From: Poteriospumella lacustris
Lineage: Eukaryota > Sar > Chrysophyceae > Chromulinales > Dinobryaceae
DNA: 64,000 bases
Reading direction: 5' to 3'
Assembly: GCA_008000375.1 (NCBI GenBank)
Contig: SMOI01000144.1
Coordinates: 1 to 64,000 of the forward strand
Below the pieces are notes generated by a model, which saw nothing but the letters and a program-made list of their open reading frames with translations, was not told the origin of the DNA and made no database searches. Shown here piece after piece: positions 19,101-28,218 of this stretch; position 1 is the stretch's first letter, and every line of letters begins with the position of its first letter. The position numbers and the translations under genes were made by a program.

Positions 19101-21077
19101 CCGGCGGCGCGGGAGACGACGGCGCTGGCGGCGTGGCTGCTGCTCTGCTGCGCGGTCTACGCGGCGGTGACGGCGGCGACGACGGCGTACGCGGCGACGT
19201 ACGTGTGGGCGGTGGCGCTGGCGCTGCAGGAGGGCGTCGCGGCGGGCGTGGGGCTGTGGCTGTGGCTCGCGGCGGCGTCGCTCGTCGCGCTGCGGCACGT
19301 CGCCACCTTCGCCGACGACGGCGACACCGACGGTGACAGTGACGGGGCGACGATGAAGACGCCGTCCGCGACGGGTGATCCAGCAGCGGAGACGGCGGTG
19401 GAGGGGTCGACGTGGTGGCAGGTCGCGGGTCGCCGCAGCGTCGTGGCGGTGGCGATCGTCGCGGTGAACGTGCTGCCGGTCTTCGTCGTGAACCTCGTCT
19501 ACGTCTACACGACGACGCTGCGCTGGTCGGCGGTGACGCAGGACGCCGCCGTGACCGTGCTCGCGCTGTTCAAGTTGACGTGGAACGTGGCGATGTTTCG
19601 GTTGACGATCGGCAGCGACGCGACGCGGCGCTGGCTGCCGTCGCCGGCCGATCGCCGGTGGCTCGTGCGCGGCCTCGTCCTCGTGAGTCTGTGCAACGTC
19701 ATCGTGTCTCCGCTGGCGACGGAGATGCTCGTGTCGCCGAACTGCCTGCAGTACGTCTTCACGGCCATCCCCGTCGACACGTACGCCGTCAGCGGCGGCA
19801 CCTGCTACTGGATCGAGTACACCGCCACCGACCTCGCCACCCACACGACGCAGCAGGTCTCGGCCATCCCCTGTACGACGTACGCGGCGCTGCAGGCGAC
19901 GTACAACAGCGGCTCGGAGCTGACGGGCGGCAACTACGCACTGGCGATCCTCGCGACGACGTCCGACGGCGAAGCGTCGTCGATCGACTTCCAGGCCGGC
20001 TTCACGTACAACTTCGCCTGCGCCTTCTCGCTGCTACAGGCCTTCGCGTACGTGTTTGTGTACAAGTACGTGTTCAGCGTGTTCGGGCTGCCGGTCGTGT
20101 GGTGGCTGCTGACGCAGGCGCAGCGGGAGGCGGGGCAACGCGGCGCCACAACGCTGGCGGCGCTGGTGACGCGCTGTCTGCCGCCGCTGCTGACGCTCGA
20201 TGTCGACGTCGAACGCGAAGGCGACGGCGACGGCGACGTGGCGCGGTTGGTGCGCAACGCGACGCGGCTGCGGCAGCTGCAGCGGGCGTCGCAGGCGACG
20301 GTGTCGGCGCAGCTGGTGGCGATGCGGGTGGTCTGCGACGTGGCGGTGGCGCTGTCGTTCGGTGTGTTGTTCCCGCCGCTGGGGCTGCTGGCGCTGGGCG
20401 GCGTGGCCGTGGACGTGGCGACGACGCGGTGGATGCTGCGGCGGCTGCAGCGCCACCTCGCGACACAGCAGCGCCGCCTCGACAAAGGCGGCGACGGGGA
20501 CGGCGACGGGGAGGCGCCTGATGCGACGCAGCGGCGCGAGTACGCGACGCAGCTGGCGGCGTTTGTGTCGTCGCTGGAGGCCGCGGTGGCGCAGGCGCTG
20601 CGCGACGTGCGGCGGGACGTGCCGACGGCGTTGGGCTTCGCGGTGCTGCTGTGGGCGCTGGCGCTGTACGACGTGGTGGGCCGCGAGGTGGGCGCGGTGG
20701 CGGCGGTGTGGGCGCTGGTGGTGACGGGGACGATGCCGACGTGGGCGGCGCAGCTGTGGCGCCTCGTCGACTGGCTGCGGCTCTGCGACCGTCGTGGTGG
20801 CTTCAGCGGTGTCTGCGTCGCTGGCGGTTGCGGTGGCGGGGCGGCGGGTGGTGCGGCGGTGGCGAGACGGCGCAGCTCGCGGCGCAGCAGCAACGGCGTT
20901 CGCAGCAGTCGAAGTGGCGACGTGGAGCGCGGAACGAAGGACGACGACGAGGACAACGCCGACGGGGGCGATGTGGCGGCGGTGGCGATGGAGATGACGC
21001 AGGTAAGTCTCACAGCGAACGATGCGCACGACGCGGTGGTGAGGGTAGCGGTTGACGGCTGCAGTGGCGATGTGTAG
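16161..21077 (+). CDS. Very large LRR ectodomain receptor with C-terminal multi-pass membrane region
   Basis: A single-exon ORF of 1638 aa starting at an ATG followed by a signal peptide (FVVLCLLALWIQLP). Residues about 25-85 look like the LRR N-cap (CESWDGLVC). About 85-880 are plant-type LRRs of about 24 residues (LTGSIPPSLGNLTALQYL pattern). About 920 onward hold around 9 hydrophobic segments, including one starting TTNVALLVAGALAAAAAATA, AAWLLLCCAVYAAVTAATTA, VAIVAVNVLPVFVVNLVYVY and FVYKYVFSVFGLPVVWWLL. There is no kinase domain. The C-terminal 110 residues are charged and Ser/Arg-rich. It probably senses extracellular ligands or mediates adhesion at the plasma membrane. GC3 is extreme. 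A GTAAGT at 21003 near the 3' end could be a donor for an unrecognised last exon. A scrambled copy lies at 10.4-11.2 kb. Confidence 0.85.
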   Translation: MNTSIYFVVLCLLALWIQLPSVYMYQCYSNPPAVETQSLLDLYYATDGPHWLHPWPIPSNTSANVTSIPCESWDGLVCYTIDNECRVIALELSHNNLAGAIPPSLGNLTALQYIYLNNNQLTGSIPPSVLSFSQLIYLYVENNFLEGSIASTVGSMAATLEVFSVAANQLTGSIPPSFLQLTQLQYVFVFENAFTGRLASWLGPQTQLQYLFVSTNQFTGPVPSFLDTFTGLIQLEMNSNQFTGTVPSNLGGLAQLQYLAMMENQLTQTLPSTFGALTALTSFFFAGNQLTGTFPEALLNISSIQLFDISHNHFHGTVPAAIGRWLGLVTFYVQNNGFTGSIPASLPPLPQLELFIWGSNAITGTLPASIGTFTALEYLDVSFNRLTGSLPPSLGNCTRLVSLELEDNALTGPIPASFGQWSQLQYLVLQINQLTGSLPPSLGGLRSLVELYLYDNALTGPWPASFGNLSQLTFIYASSNRLSGSLPASIGNLTALGSLALRDNQLTGRLPETLVQLPQLNSLALGVNLFTGPLTTTVWSPALQYLDLSACSFTGAVPLALLQLPLQYLDLSQNALSGSLPAALWNTSVAQLLLNNNRLSGAFPPRGDRGCAMRSVSVSGNLLTGRLPSDLATCVRLTAWFASDMALTGPLAGLFATQPQLQTVVVASNALTGPVADVFAASNASGLILNAAYNALTGTLPVASLSRGTYASLVLTDNCLAGTLPGAALCANGDLSELLLSGLHAAAACRSDALSFVAAWGLHASYAESAAVGGSVPPCLWTALSALSYLALSGNALTGRLPSDLATVAATLVGVDLSHNALTGTIPAALLEANLTRLDLSFNRLAGTLAASATMFYATQNTSQVSLQVNRLSGTLPAAWEAAQQINVLEGNLFACEAGRWTRTAHCPARDPLAATYACGSSTTNVALLVAGALAAAAAATAAGAWRWSQGRHVASEEAKLWRRGAAQAAEALRRWCVGSPAARETTALAAWLLLCCAVYAAVTAATTAYAATYVWAVALALQEGVAAGVGLWLWLAAASLVALRHVATFADDGDTDGDSDGATMKTPSATGDPAAETAVEGSTWWQVAGRRSVVAVAIVAVNVLPVFVVNLVYVYTTTLRWSAVTQDAAVTVLALFKLTWNVAMFRLTIGSDATRRWLPSPADRRWLVRGLVLVSLCNVIVSPLATEMLVSPNCLQYVFTAIPVDTYAVSGGTCYWIEYTATDLATHTTQQVSAIPCTTYAALQATYNSGSELTGGNYALAILATTSDGEASSIDFQAGFTYNFACAFSLLQAFAYVFVYKYVFSVFGLPVVWWLLTQAQREAGQRGATTLAALVTRCLPPLLTLDVDVEREGDGDGDVARLVRNATRLRQLQRASQATVSAQLVAMRVVCDVAVALSFGVLFPPLGLLALGGVAVDVATTRWMLRRLQRHLATQQRRLDKGGDGDGDGEAPDATQRREYATQLAAFVSSLEAAVAQALRDVRRDVPTALGFAVLLWALALYDVVGREVGAVAAVWALVVTGTMPTWAAQLWRLVDWLRLCDRRGGFSGVCVAGGCGGGAAGGAAVARRRSSRRSSNGVRSSRSGDVERGTKDDDEDNADGGDVAAVAMEMTQVSLTANDAHDAVVRVAVDGCSGDV

Positions 21078-21625
21078 AACCCGCTGCGGGCCTCCACGGC
21101 GACGAACTCTGCGGTCGCGGACGGATGACGCGACTGGTTGAGTGCAGGTTGACTGTTCAGGCGAATCGAACATGTGAAATAGCACCGCGTCCTCGTTGGT
21201 GGGGATGGGGGACGACAAGATCGTCTAGACCTACCGACCTAGCGTCATCTGTGGCCTATGGCAGGGTGAGCAGGGAGGTTTGGTCACTGAACAGACGGAC
21301 ACCGATCACTCGGAGTCTGGGAGAGACTCTCTGTGACCGGCCGATGGCCATCCCGACTGACGGAGCTGCAGACACAGTCTGAGACGACGCAGCACTCAGT
21401 GCGTGTGTCGGTTGCGCGGCTCGTTCCGTTACGGCGGCTGACGCGAAAATTCGGTCAACCGACGACGAGAAGGATCGCACTGCTGTATTCCATATTTCAC
21501 TCCATACTTCAATTGAGTTCTATCGAGTGATTCACCGTCCCCGCGTGTCGAAGGAACAGTCGTTTTGCGTCTGTTTGCTTTTGTCGTTGTTTCTTGCGCC
21601 TGAAAAAATTTTTATTCCATTGACG
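21078..21625. other. Intergenic
   Basis: No coding sequence supported between the LRR gene and the globin gene. An AT-rich stretch (AAAAAATTTTTATT) lies just before the globin start. Confidence 0.45.
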
Positions 21626-22496
21626 ATGGGAGGAGCTGCCAGCAGTCGTGCACCATTGCCCACTGAAGATCACAGTGGCCGCAGTATTCCCGAAGATGTT
21701 TTGGTGAAAGTAGTTATGCCGATTTATTACACCGCACAGCCTATCACTGAGCATGAGCAAGAGAAGGCCGTGAAGTCCTGGAAGTCGATCGCTGGCGGTC
21801 AAGCGGCTGAATTTTACCGACTGAAGAAAGCGGATCCGTTGAAAGTCACCAGCCAGACTCCAATGGAATTCTTTGGCCACCAGCTCGTCGCTCGCTTCAT
21901 TGAAGTGCATCCTGTAGTGAAGCACATGTTCAGCAAGAATGTCATTAAGCAGGGCAGTCTGTTTTTCCGCATGATCGCCTTCACCATCGCCGCGCTGGAC
22001 GACGACAGCAAGTTCGACAGCCAATTTGTCACCCTCGCCCGTACCCACAATCGCATGGGCATTCGTGCGGTAGAATGTAAGTTTGACGTTGATAGTTGTC
22101 GCATGGGGCGAGAGCCGCGCACTGATGGCTGTATGGTCGTTCCTTGCAGACGGTATCTTCGGCGAGTGCCTGTTTTGGGTGTTGCGCCTCACGCTGGGCC
22201 CTGAGGTATACGACACGACCACGCACTTGGGCTGGGTGAAGATCTATTCGCGTATTTTGGGTGTGGTGATCCCGCTCGCGCTGCGCTACGAGCTCGACAA
22301 CAACTCGCAGTTGACCGAGAAGGCCTCCCAGCGCGTGCGAAACATGTCGTCGTCCATGTCGGTGGCCTCCGAAGATGGCTCTTCGATGCATTCGTCCAAT
22401 GTGTCGATGTATGGCGACAAATCCGTCGCCTCCGAGGGCAAAGACGTGTCCGATTCGTCGTCGATGCATCGCTTCATGGCCGTCGTTCCGAACTAA
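21626..22496 (+). CDS. Globin-family protein
   Basis: Exons 21626-22076 and 22150-22496 join across a 73-nt GTAAGT...GCAG intron (phase 1), giving 265 aa. MGGAAS at the N-terminus could be myristoylated. Residues about 28-205 follow the globin pattern: helix A with EKAVKSWKSI, HQLVARFIEVHPVVKHMF (C/D), IKQGSLFFRMIAFTIAAL (E), LARTHNRMGIRAVEYGIFGE (F/G, with His in the proximal F8 position), LFWVLRLTLG and VKIYSRILG (G/H). The last 60 residues are Ser-rich and low complexity (SSSMSVASEDGSS). The intron falls inside the F-G region. Haem binding is inferred from the proximal His; the role (oxygen or NO chemistry, redox sensing) cannot be decided. Length beyond 150 is due to the tails. Confidence 0.8.
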
Positions 22497-22984
22497 CCGA
22501 CCGGCGGATTTCGTGTTTCTATCGGGAAGGACTGAGGGAAGGGGGCAATATTATCACTTTTCTGCCGTTACTGATCGAATTCAGTGTCGCGCCTGCCTAT
22601 ACAAACGTTATCTCGCTGCCCACTGCCCCCTCCACCCACCCCCGAGCTGCCTCTCGCCTGCGAGCTGCATCTTTCACATTTCTTGCGATCGCCCGTAGGA
22701 CGACTCAATCCCCCCTCCTCCGTCACCAGCATCATCATCTGCTTCTGCCACTTTTATCGCTGTTCCTTCTGCTGTTGCTTACAAACCTACCAAACGTTAT
22801 TGATTTCCATCTGCGATTCGCGCGCTGTTCACTATTTGACGCCAACCCGTCGATGTCGGTCACGCACATGACTCTCCACATGGCCCCGTGGGCTGTGCGA
22901 GGTCATGTGTGCCGCTTCTGTTGAGGGCGAAGCGTGGTTTTGGTTGCTCTTATTTGTATCGTTGTGAAGTCTCTGTCATATGTG

Positions 22985-23030
22985 CCACTGCACTGCACTG
23001 CACTGTACTGCACTGCACTGTACTGTACTG
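22985..23030 (+). repeat. ACTGC/ACTGT pentanucleotide repeat
   Basis: About nine tandem five-base units of CACTG/TACTG type. A shorter run of the same motif is at 24527-24542. Confidence 0.9.
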
Positions 23031-24149
23031 TTTGTTGCCCTCCTCACCTCCTCGTCCTACGAGCAGTGGCGGGTCTGTTTTGTTGTTCTTTTTTGTCGGC
23101 GATTTGTTTGTTGGCGATTTGTTGCGTGTTTTTTGGTGTGTATCATTTGGTCGTCAGTTACACGTGTCGTATGGTTTGGTTTGATTTGATCGCTGCCCCT
23201 AGATCGTTGACCCAGATCGCTGATCTTGATCGTTGTCTTTTTTCCTCTATTCTCCTGTCGCCGTGCCGCCGCCGAGAGATCTGTGTGTGTCTGGGTGTTT
23301 GCCTGTGTTGGCGCGCTGTGTGTGCCTGTTTGTCGGTGGTTGGCATCCGACGGGCCCTCGTTGTTTGGCCGGGCAGCGCCGTCGCCGCATCACTACCCCC
23401 CCTGCGCCGGCGTCCTCCCTTCATATCGCAGCATTAACCCACCCCCTTAGAGCGCTCTGTGCCTCGTCTCTGCCGCTTTCTCTCTGCCGCTTTCTCTCTG
23501 CCGCTTTTCTCTCCGCCTCCGCCGCTGTATCTCCGCCGCGTTTTCAGTCTCATCTCGCGTGTCCCCCCACTGCCTCGTCACCCTTTGCACTTGTCTTCGT
23601 TTGATTTCGCACTGTTTCACCCACCCCCTCCCCCTTGACCCAGTTCGTTCCACCGGAAGCCGTTCGTCCATTCGTTCTCTGAGCATGCATCCTCGTATCC
23701 ATCCTCACCTCCCTGCCCCCTCCCCAACCTCCTTGACGCCGCTTTTCCCCTCCTCTGCCCCTTTGCTCCTCTGTCTCTGTCCACTCTCCGCTCGCCAGTC
23801 TCTGTTCCGCCTCCGTGTACCGTGCGCTGCTTCGCCGCGTCTCGCTCCGTTGCGTGTCCCCGGGTCCCGTGTCCTCTGCCGTTCGGTCGTTCGTTCGTTC
23901 GTTGCCCTGTCGTCGTTCCATCTGCTGCTTCGAGCCATTGCGATCCTAGAACCCCCCGCCGTTGCTCTCGTCATCTACGTCGCTCTACACCGCCTCCCGC
24001 TCTTTATCACCCATTGTCTGCGCTCCGTTTGAGTATCTCTGCCCGCTGTTACCCTGCCCCTCCTCAGTGTCATGCGCCTGTTCCGTTTGCGCCTCCGCTC
24101 CTGCGAACCCGAGTTGTCTCTCTCTCTCTCTTTGCCCATCGTATACGTT

Positions 24150-24215
24150 ACCGCCGCACCGCCGCCGCACCGCCGCCGCACCGCCGCCGCACCGCCGCCG
24201 CACCCACGCCGCCCT
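24150..24215 (+). repeat. CCGCCGCAC short tandem repeat
   Basis: Tandem GCACCGCCGCC-type units of about 12 bp, five or so copies, inside the pyrimidine-rich spacer. Confidence 0.8.
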
Positions 24216-24908
24216 CCCCCCTCATGGGCGTAGCCACTGACCTCATCGCTGCATCGCTGTCAGTCCTATCCACCTCCTCCGCCTCTCTCTCTCTCTTCCT
24301 CTCCGCCTCTCCCTCGTCCGTTGCTTCTCCCTCTGCCCCTCCCGTGTACTGCATTTGAATTAATCTCTTTGCGCTGTGACCATTGCTCACTTGCGCAGTT
24401 CGGACTCATCTTCAGTTTCCCCTCTGACCCCCCCCCCTCCTCCCATCGGTCCACCCCGCGGCCGTCTCTGTCGTGCCGAGTCCCCAGACGAGACGCCGCC
24501 CGCTCTTAGACACATCGCTGCCTCTGCACTGCACTGCACTGCACCACGTGGGCCGCCGTGCGCTGTAGCGCCGCCCGCTTCGCCGTGTCGCTGTCATTGG
24601 TCGCGTCGTACTGTTGCGTCGCGGCCCACCGCCCGACGCCGCCGCATTTCGCTTCGTATCGCTGTAGACGTCTCCTCTGCCTCTGCCTGTGTAATCAAGT
24701 GGCGCCTCTGAGCAGCACGGGTGGTACCGTAGTTAACCGCGAGTTACGTGAGAGCCCCTCGCGCCGAGTTACAGGCGACGCACACCCCGGGGGCCGTTGC
24801 GGCGGTGTGGCGGAGGCCTTTCGATCCTTCCGCGTCGTACTCTCTCTCTCTCTCTCTGTCTACCTACGTGCGATGCCATCGAGGCCATTGAGATACCACG
24901 CGACGCTC

Positions 24909-26567
24909 TCAGTTGTACAGCTTCACTTGGTCGCCGCTGATTTTTCCGTAGACGTTCAGCTTCGAGGCGAAGCCGCACTTGGGGTTGACCTTGCCCGTGA
25001 CCTTCGGGTCCTCGCAGCTGCGGATGAAGCCCACGTCGAACCGCAACGTTCGCGCATGATACGCTTCCATGGACCGGTTCAGATGCATCTCGGTGTTCAG
25101 CGACTGGCCCCGCACGGGCAGCACGTCCAACAGCCCCGTCGTGATCGCCACCATCGACGACCGGCGACAGAACGCGTACTGGTCGCACGTGCCGAACCAG
25201 TCGTTCTTCGTGCACGGCACCCAGCACTCGGGCATCTTCGAATCGGATAGCCGCTGTAGCGTTGGGTGCGGCTGCGGCCAGAAGAGGTCCAAACGACCCA
25301 CGCCGACGTAGTCATACGGGAAGCCCCGCTGCTGCTCCGTCTCGTTGATCAGCTTCGAGCACCAGTACCGCGACGCCACTTGATACGCACCCGAACCCGG
25401 CGCGAAGCCCGGTAAGCCGTTGAGGAAGTTGTCGCCCCGGGCGGACTGGCTCCACGTCGGCACGTGGCTGTTGAAGAACGCCAACACGTCGAAGTCGTCG
25501 ACCATCGTCGCCTTCGCCGCCGGCCACCCGTCGATTGGCCACGCCGACGACACGACGTACAGATCCGCATCCAGCACCCGCAAGACCTGGTCGCGCCAAC
25601 TGGCCCCCGCTCGTGGATCGGACGAGCCAGGCAGTCCCATGACGCAGATGGCGACCTTCTTGGACGCCAGATCGACGGGATGCTGCCAGTGCAGGTACTC
25701 CATCGAGGCCGTGTCCTTGAACGACGCGATCGCCGCCTCGTACAAGATCCCTTTCACCACATCGCCCGCGGCTTTGTAGTCCCCAGTTGTCTTCTGCTGG
25801 AACAGTCGCGGATGCGGCCACCAAAACGCCCGCATGTTGTGCTTCGCCACGAGCAGCTCGCAGATCGTCTGGTCGGCGAAGGGCACGGCCGCCAGCAGCT
25901 TCTCGTTCTGCATCATGCGGATCCATTCCCGCACGAAGCGTTTCGAGCGGTAGTCGTTGCGCCACAGAGACCACGACGCCTGACCCATGGCCCACGACCC
26001 CCACGGCTGGAAAGGTGCCTCGGGAGAGATCTGCTGAATCGCCGTCGCTAAGTCGGCACCCACATGGTTGGGCAACGCAAACTCCCAACCTATCGATAGC
26101 GGCAGCCTCGTCACGGGGATGCAGTCGCACTGATGGTGGCCGTTGAGCCCTGCTAACGCTTCTAGCTTCGGCATCACCGATCGGAAGTTGGGCGAAATCG
26201 GCAGCTTGTGGTACGAGGACGCGTCCGAATAAAACACCCAGTCGTTTTCCGGCAACCGCTCCAGCGCATCCAGAATGATCATAGGCTTCCACAACCAGTG
26301 GTGTCTACTGCGGGCCTTCTCGGCACCGATCGACTCCGACCGCACAAACTGTTCCTTGTTCTCCGTGTACCACTTCGACTTGTGAAACGACTCGTGGTCC
26401 CAGTGGGTGAAGCTCGCGAACCCCGCCGCGGCGTACGACGCTTTGTAAAGGTGGGCTGTTTCGAGGTACTCTCCACGATCGGCATACGTGATGAAATGCC
26501 ACGCCGCCTCAATCTTTGTGAGAAACACGATGATCAACACAGCCAGAAGGTACTTGTTGCCGAACAT
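24909..26567 (-). CDS. Glycosyltransferase-like secretory-pathway protein
   Basis: Single exon, 552 aa, ATG at 26567, N-terminal signal anchor (KYLLAVLIIVFLTKIEA). The first half resembles GT-A-like proteins: WHFITYADRGEYL, then WLWKPMIILDALERLPENDW, then VFYSDASSYH, where the usual DxD is YSDAS, then SWAMGQASWSLWRND. The second half begins AICVMGLPGSSDPR and has RDQVLRVLDADLYVVSSAWP, FNSHVPTW, YDYVGVGRLDLFWPQ and the Cys-rich CWVPCTKNDWFGTCDQYAFC; it looks like another glycosyltransferase-related domain of the kind that follows sugar-nucleotide enzymes in algae and protists. So it may be a two-domain Golgi enzyme. Exact family not recognised; donor and acceptor unknown. Confidence 0.65.
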   Translation of the reverse strand: MFGNKYLLAVLIIVFLTKIEAAWHFITYADRGEYLETAHLYKASYAAAGFASFTHWDHESFHKSKWYTENKEQFVRSESIGAEKARSRHHWLWKPMIILDALERLPENDWVFYSDASSYHKLPISPNFRSVMPKLEALAGLNGHHQCDCIPVTRLPLSIGWEFALPNHVGADLATAIQQISPEAPFQPWGSWAMGQASWSLWRNDYRSKRFVREWIRMMQNEKLLAAVPFADQTICELLVAKHNMRAFWWPHPRLFQQKTTGDYKAAGDVVKGILYEAAIASFKDTASMEYLHWQHPVDLASKKVAICVMGLPGSSDPRAGASWRDQVLRVLDADLYVVSSAWPIDGWPAAKATMVDDFDVLAFFNSHVPTWSQSARGDNFLNGLPGFAPGSGAYQVASRYWCSKLINETEQQRGFPYDYVGVGRLDLFWPQPHPTLQRLSDSKMPECWVPCTKNDWFGTCDQYAFCRRSSMVAITTGLLDVLPVRGQSLNTEMHLNRSMEAYHARTLRFDVGFIRSCEDPKVTGKVNPKCGFASKLNVYGKISGDQVKLYN

Positions 26568-27358
26568 TATTCGACGCTTCTCCGTGTTGAATCAAACAGT
26601 TGTTGACAATGCGTAGCGCTTCTCCGTTGTGACTCAACCCCCACCAATATACCGACAACTGCTGCCAAATGCCACCTTAGAAAGTGAAAAAACCAAAAAA
26701 AGTTCAGTGGGTTGCCGCTCAGCAGCTCGGAGCTGTGTTCCACTTTGAACGGCCATGTAACAGACCGACTGTGCTTCCTGATCAACTGACCGCTGAGCCT
26801 TGGTCACATTCGGACTGACACCCGTTCGAAACACACATACCAGGTTTACCTGCCATCGCGCCAATCCAACTCATCCACACCGTCGATCCGGTCAATCTTC
26901 ACCCTGGACCGAGGGCTTGTTGCTTCGCTGTTGCCTTGGATATCGGGACTCGGGGATGCCAAGTAGGTAGGGTACGTTGAAGTTTGAAGTTCAACAACGA
27001 GACCAGTTCTTTTTGAGATCCGATCATATTGGACAGATATTGGGAAGCACATAAAGTGAGTTCCCAAGTCGACACGAGGCCGAGCGTCGCTCGAGGACGC
27101 TTCAGCAGTCTCCAGTGCCGAAGCCGATGCCTACCTACAGAGTGTAGGTTAGGTAACGACTCGCACAGGTTGTCATCATGATCAATGCCACCAGTATCAC
27201 GATTCAGCATTTATTGTGGCGATAACGTAGAAACCACAGAGTGTTGATCGCATCCAGAAAGTTTAGTAGAAAGGGATAAGTTAAAGAGATACAAAAGAAT
27301 GTGACTCACATAGGCCAACAGTCGACAATGTTTACGAGCCAATACCAAAACAAAATTA
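26568..27358. other. AT-richer intergenic stretch
   Basis: Composition falls compared with neighbours. No ORF with domain or signal features. Confidence 0.45.
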
Positions 27359-27853
27359 TTAAGCACAATAAAACTCTTTAGCGTCGACGTTTTCTTGCAA
27401 TGGCTCGTCGTCAAAATCCATAAGGATGTCTTCAGAGAAGGCCGGGCTATCATTTAACGTATTCTGATACGAGGTACCGAAAGTACTGTTCACTGCCTCG
27501 TGGTTGTCGTGGTTGATTCTTGGCTCCACAATTAGTACAAAAGGCACTGATGGGCCCCTACCATAAAACAGCCCACGATCAGAAGCATTGATAACATCGC
27601 CCACAACTTGTGGAATATTATTTGGTGCTTGGGGCAAAGAAGTATCTTCCTCATGGTCATCAAATCGAAAGGAGGTAGACCAGGGGGCTGAGGAAGTTGG
27701 AGAGGAAGAGGAGGGAGACAATGGAGAGGAGGGATATGGGGAAGGTAGGGAGGAAGACGAGGACGATGAGGGAAATGGGGAGGAAAATGAGGGGAATGAG
27801 GGAGATGGCGATGTGGGTGAGGAGGACGACGAGGAACAATTGTGGGTGGTCAT
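27359..27853 (-). CDS. Hypothetical Ser/Pro-rich protein
   Basis: A 164-codon ORF with the ATG in a good context (CAAACAACAATGACC). Residues 6-55 are almost only Ser, Pro and Phe, encoded by a purine/pyrimidine-biased stretch. Residues about 70-164 have ordinary composition (LPQAPNNIPQVVGDVI, GPSVPFVLIVEPRIN) and an acidic end (ILMDFDDEPLQENVD), which could suit a transcription-factor-like activation tail. No family recognised. The same frame is open upstream of a TGA to 28213, with Cys-rich sequence, so the gene structure could be larger. The simple-sequence half makes a chance ORF possible. Confidence 0.4.
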   Translation of the reverse strand: MTTHNCSSSSSSPTSPSPSFPSFSSPFPSSSSSSSLPSPYPSSPLSPSSSSPTSSAPWSTSFRFDDHEEDTSLPQAPNNIPQVVGDVINASDRGLFYGRGPSVPFVLIVEPRINHDNHEAVNSTFGTSYQNTLNDSPAFSEDILMDFDDEPLQENVDAKEFYCA

Positions 27854-28218
27854 TGTTGTTTGTCACTTATCTGCTAAGTTTCTCTGTGGAACTGAAGTGT
27901 TTAAGGTTGATTCTTCTTCCACGACTGAGCCTGTACGATGTTCTCCGAGGCAAGTTTTTTTCGTTCTTCGGTTGTCGTGCCAGCGGACGTCGGAGGACGG
28001 CGAAGAAAACTCCGGCCTGCCGATTGTAGTCTCACAGTACACAGACAGTCGCAGACTTCCCAAACAAGTTGAGCAACAACCGACTCGGTCACATGAAAAG
28101 ATTGAGCCATTCGATTTCACAGTCGTTTGCAACGGTGCAAGCAACACTTTGGCAGTGGTTGCTTCGTTTGTCGTTCTCTTTCTCCCATTCTTCTTGTGTG
28201 TACTGCACCGCACTTGTC
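27854..28218. other. Divergent intergenic region
   Basis: It lies between the Ser-rich ORF (minus) and the FkbM gene (plus). A second ATG for the FkbM frame is at 28093. A Cys-containing minus-strand ORF (27863-28213) overlaps here and cannot be assigned. Confidence 0.4.

Larger units (their letters stand above)
22497..24908. other. 2.4 kb pyrimidine-rich convergent spacer
   Basis: It lies between the 3' ends of the globin gene (plus) and a glycosyltransferase-like gene (minus). The plus strand is strongly C+T rich over most of its length with TCTC, CCTC and CCGCCG runs. An ACTGC/ACTGT repeat occupies 22985-23030, a CCGCCGCAC repeat 24150-24215 and a TC run 24838-24858. All ORFs are compositional (Arg/Ser/Pro/Leu). 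No gene. Confidence 0.6.

Noticed and set aside
17430-19844. Long minus-strand ORF within the LRR gene
   Set aside because: Arg/Gln-rich antisense shadow of the LRR repeats.
21003-21008. GTAAGT near the end of the LRR gene as a splice donor
   Set aside because: No convincing acceptor plus coding exon follows; the frame already ends normally at 21077. Mentioned only as a caution.
23158-24711. Many 60-180 codon ORFs in the pyrimidine-rich spacer
   Set aside because: Ser/Arg/Pro/Leu composition follows the C+T bias, frames overlap on both strands, and no motif is present.
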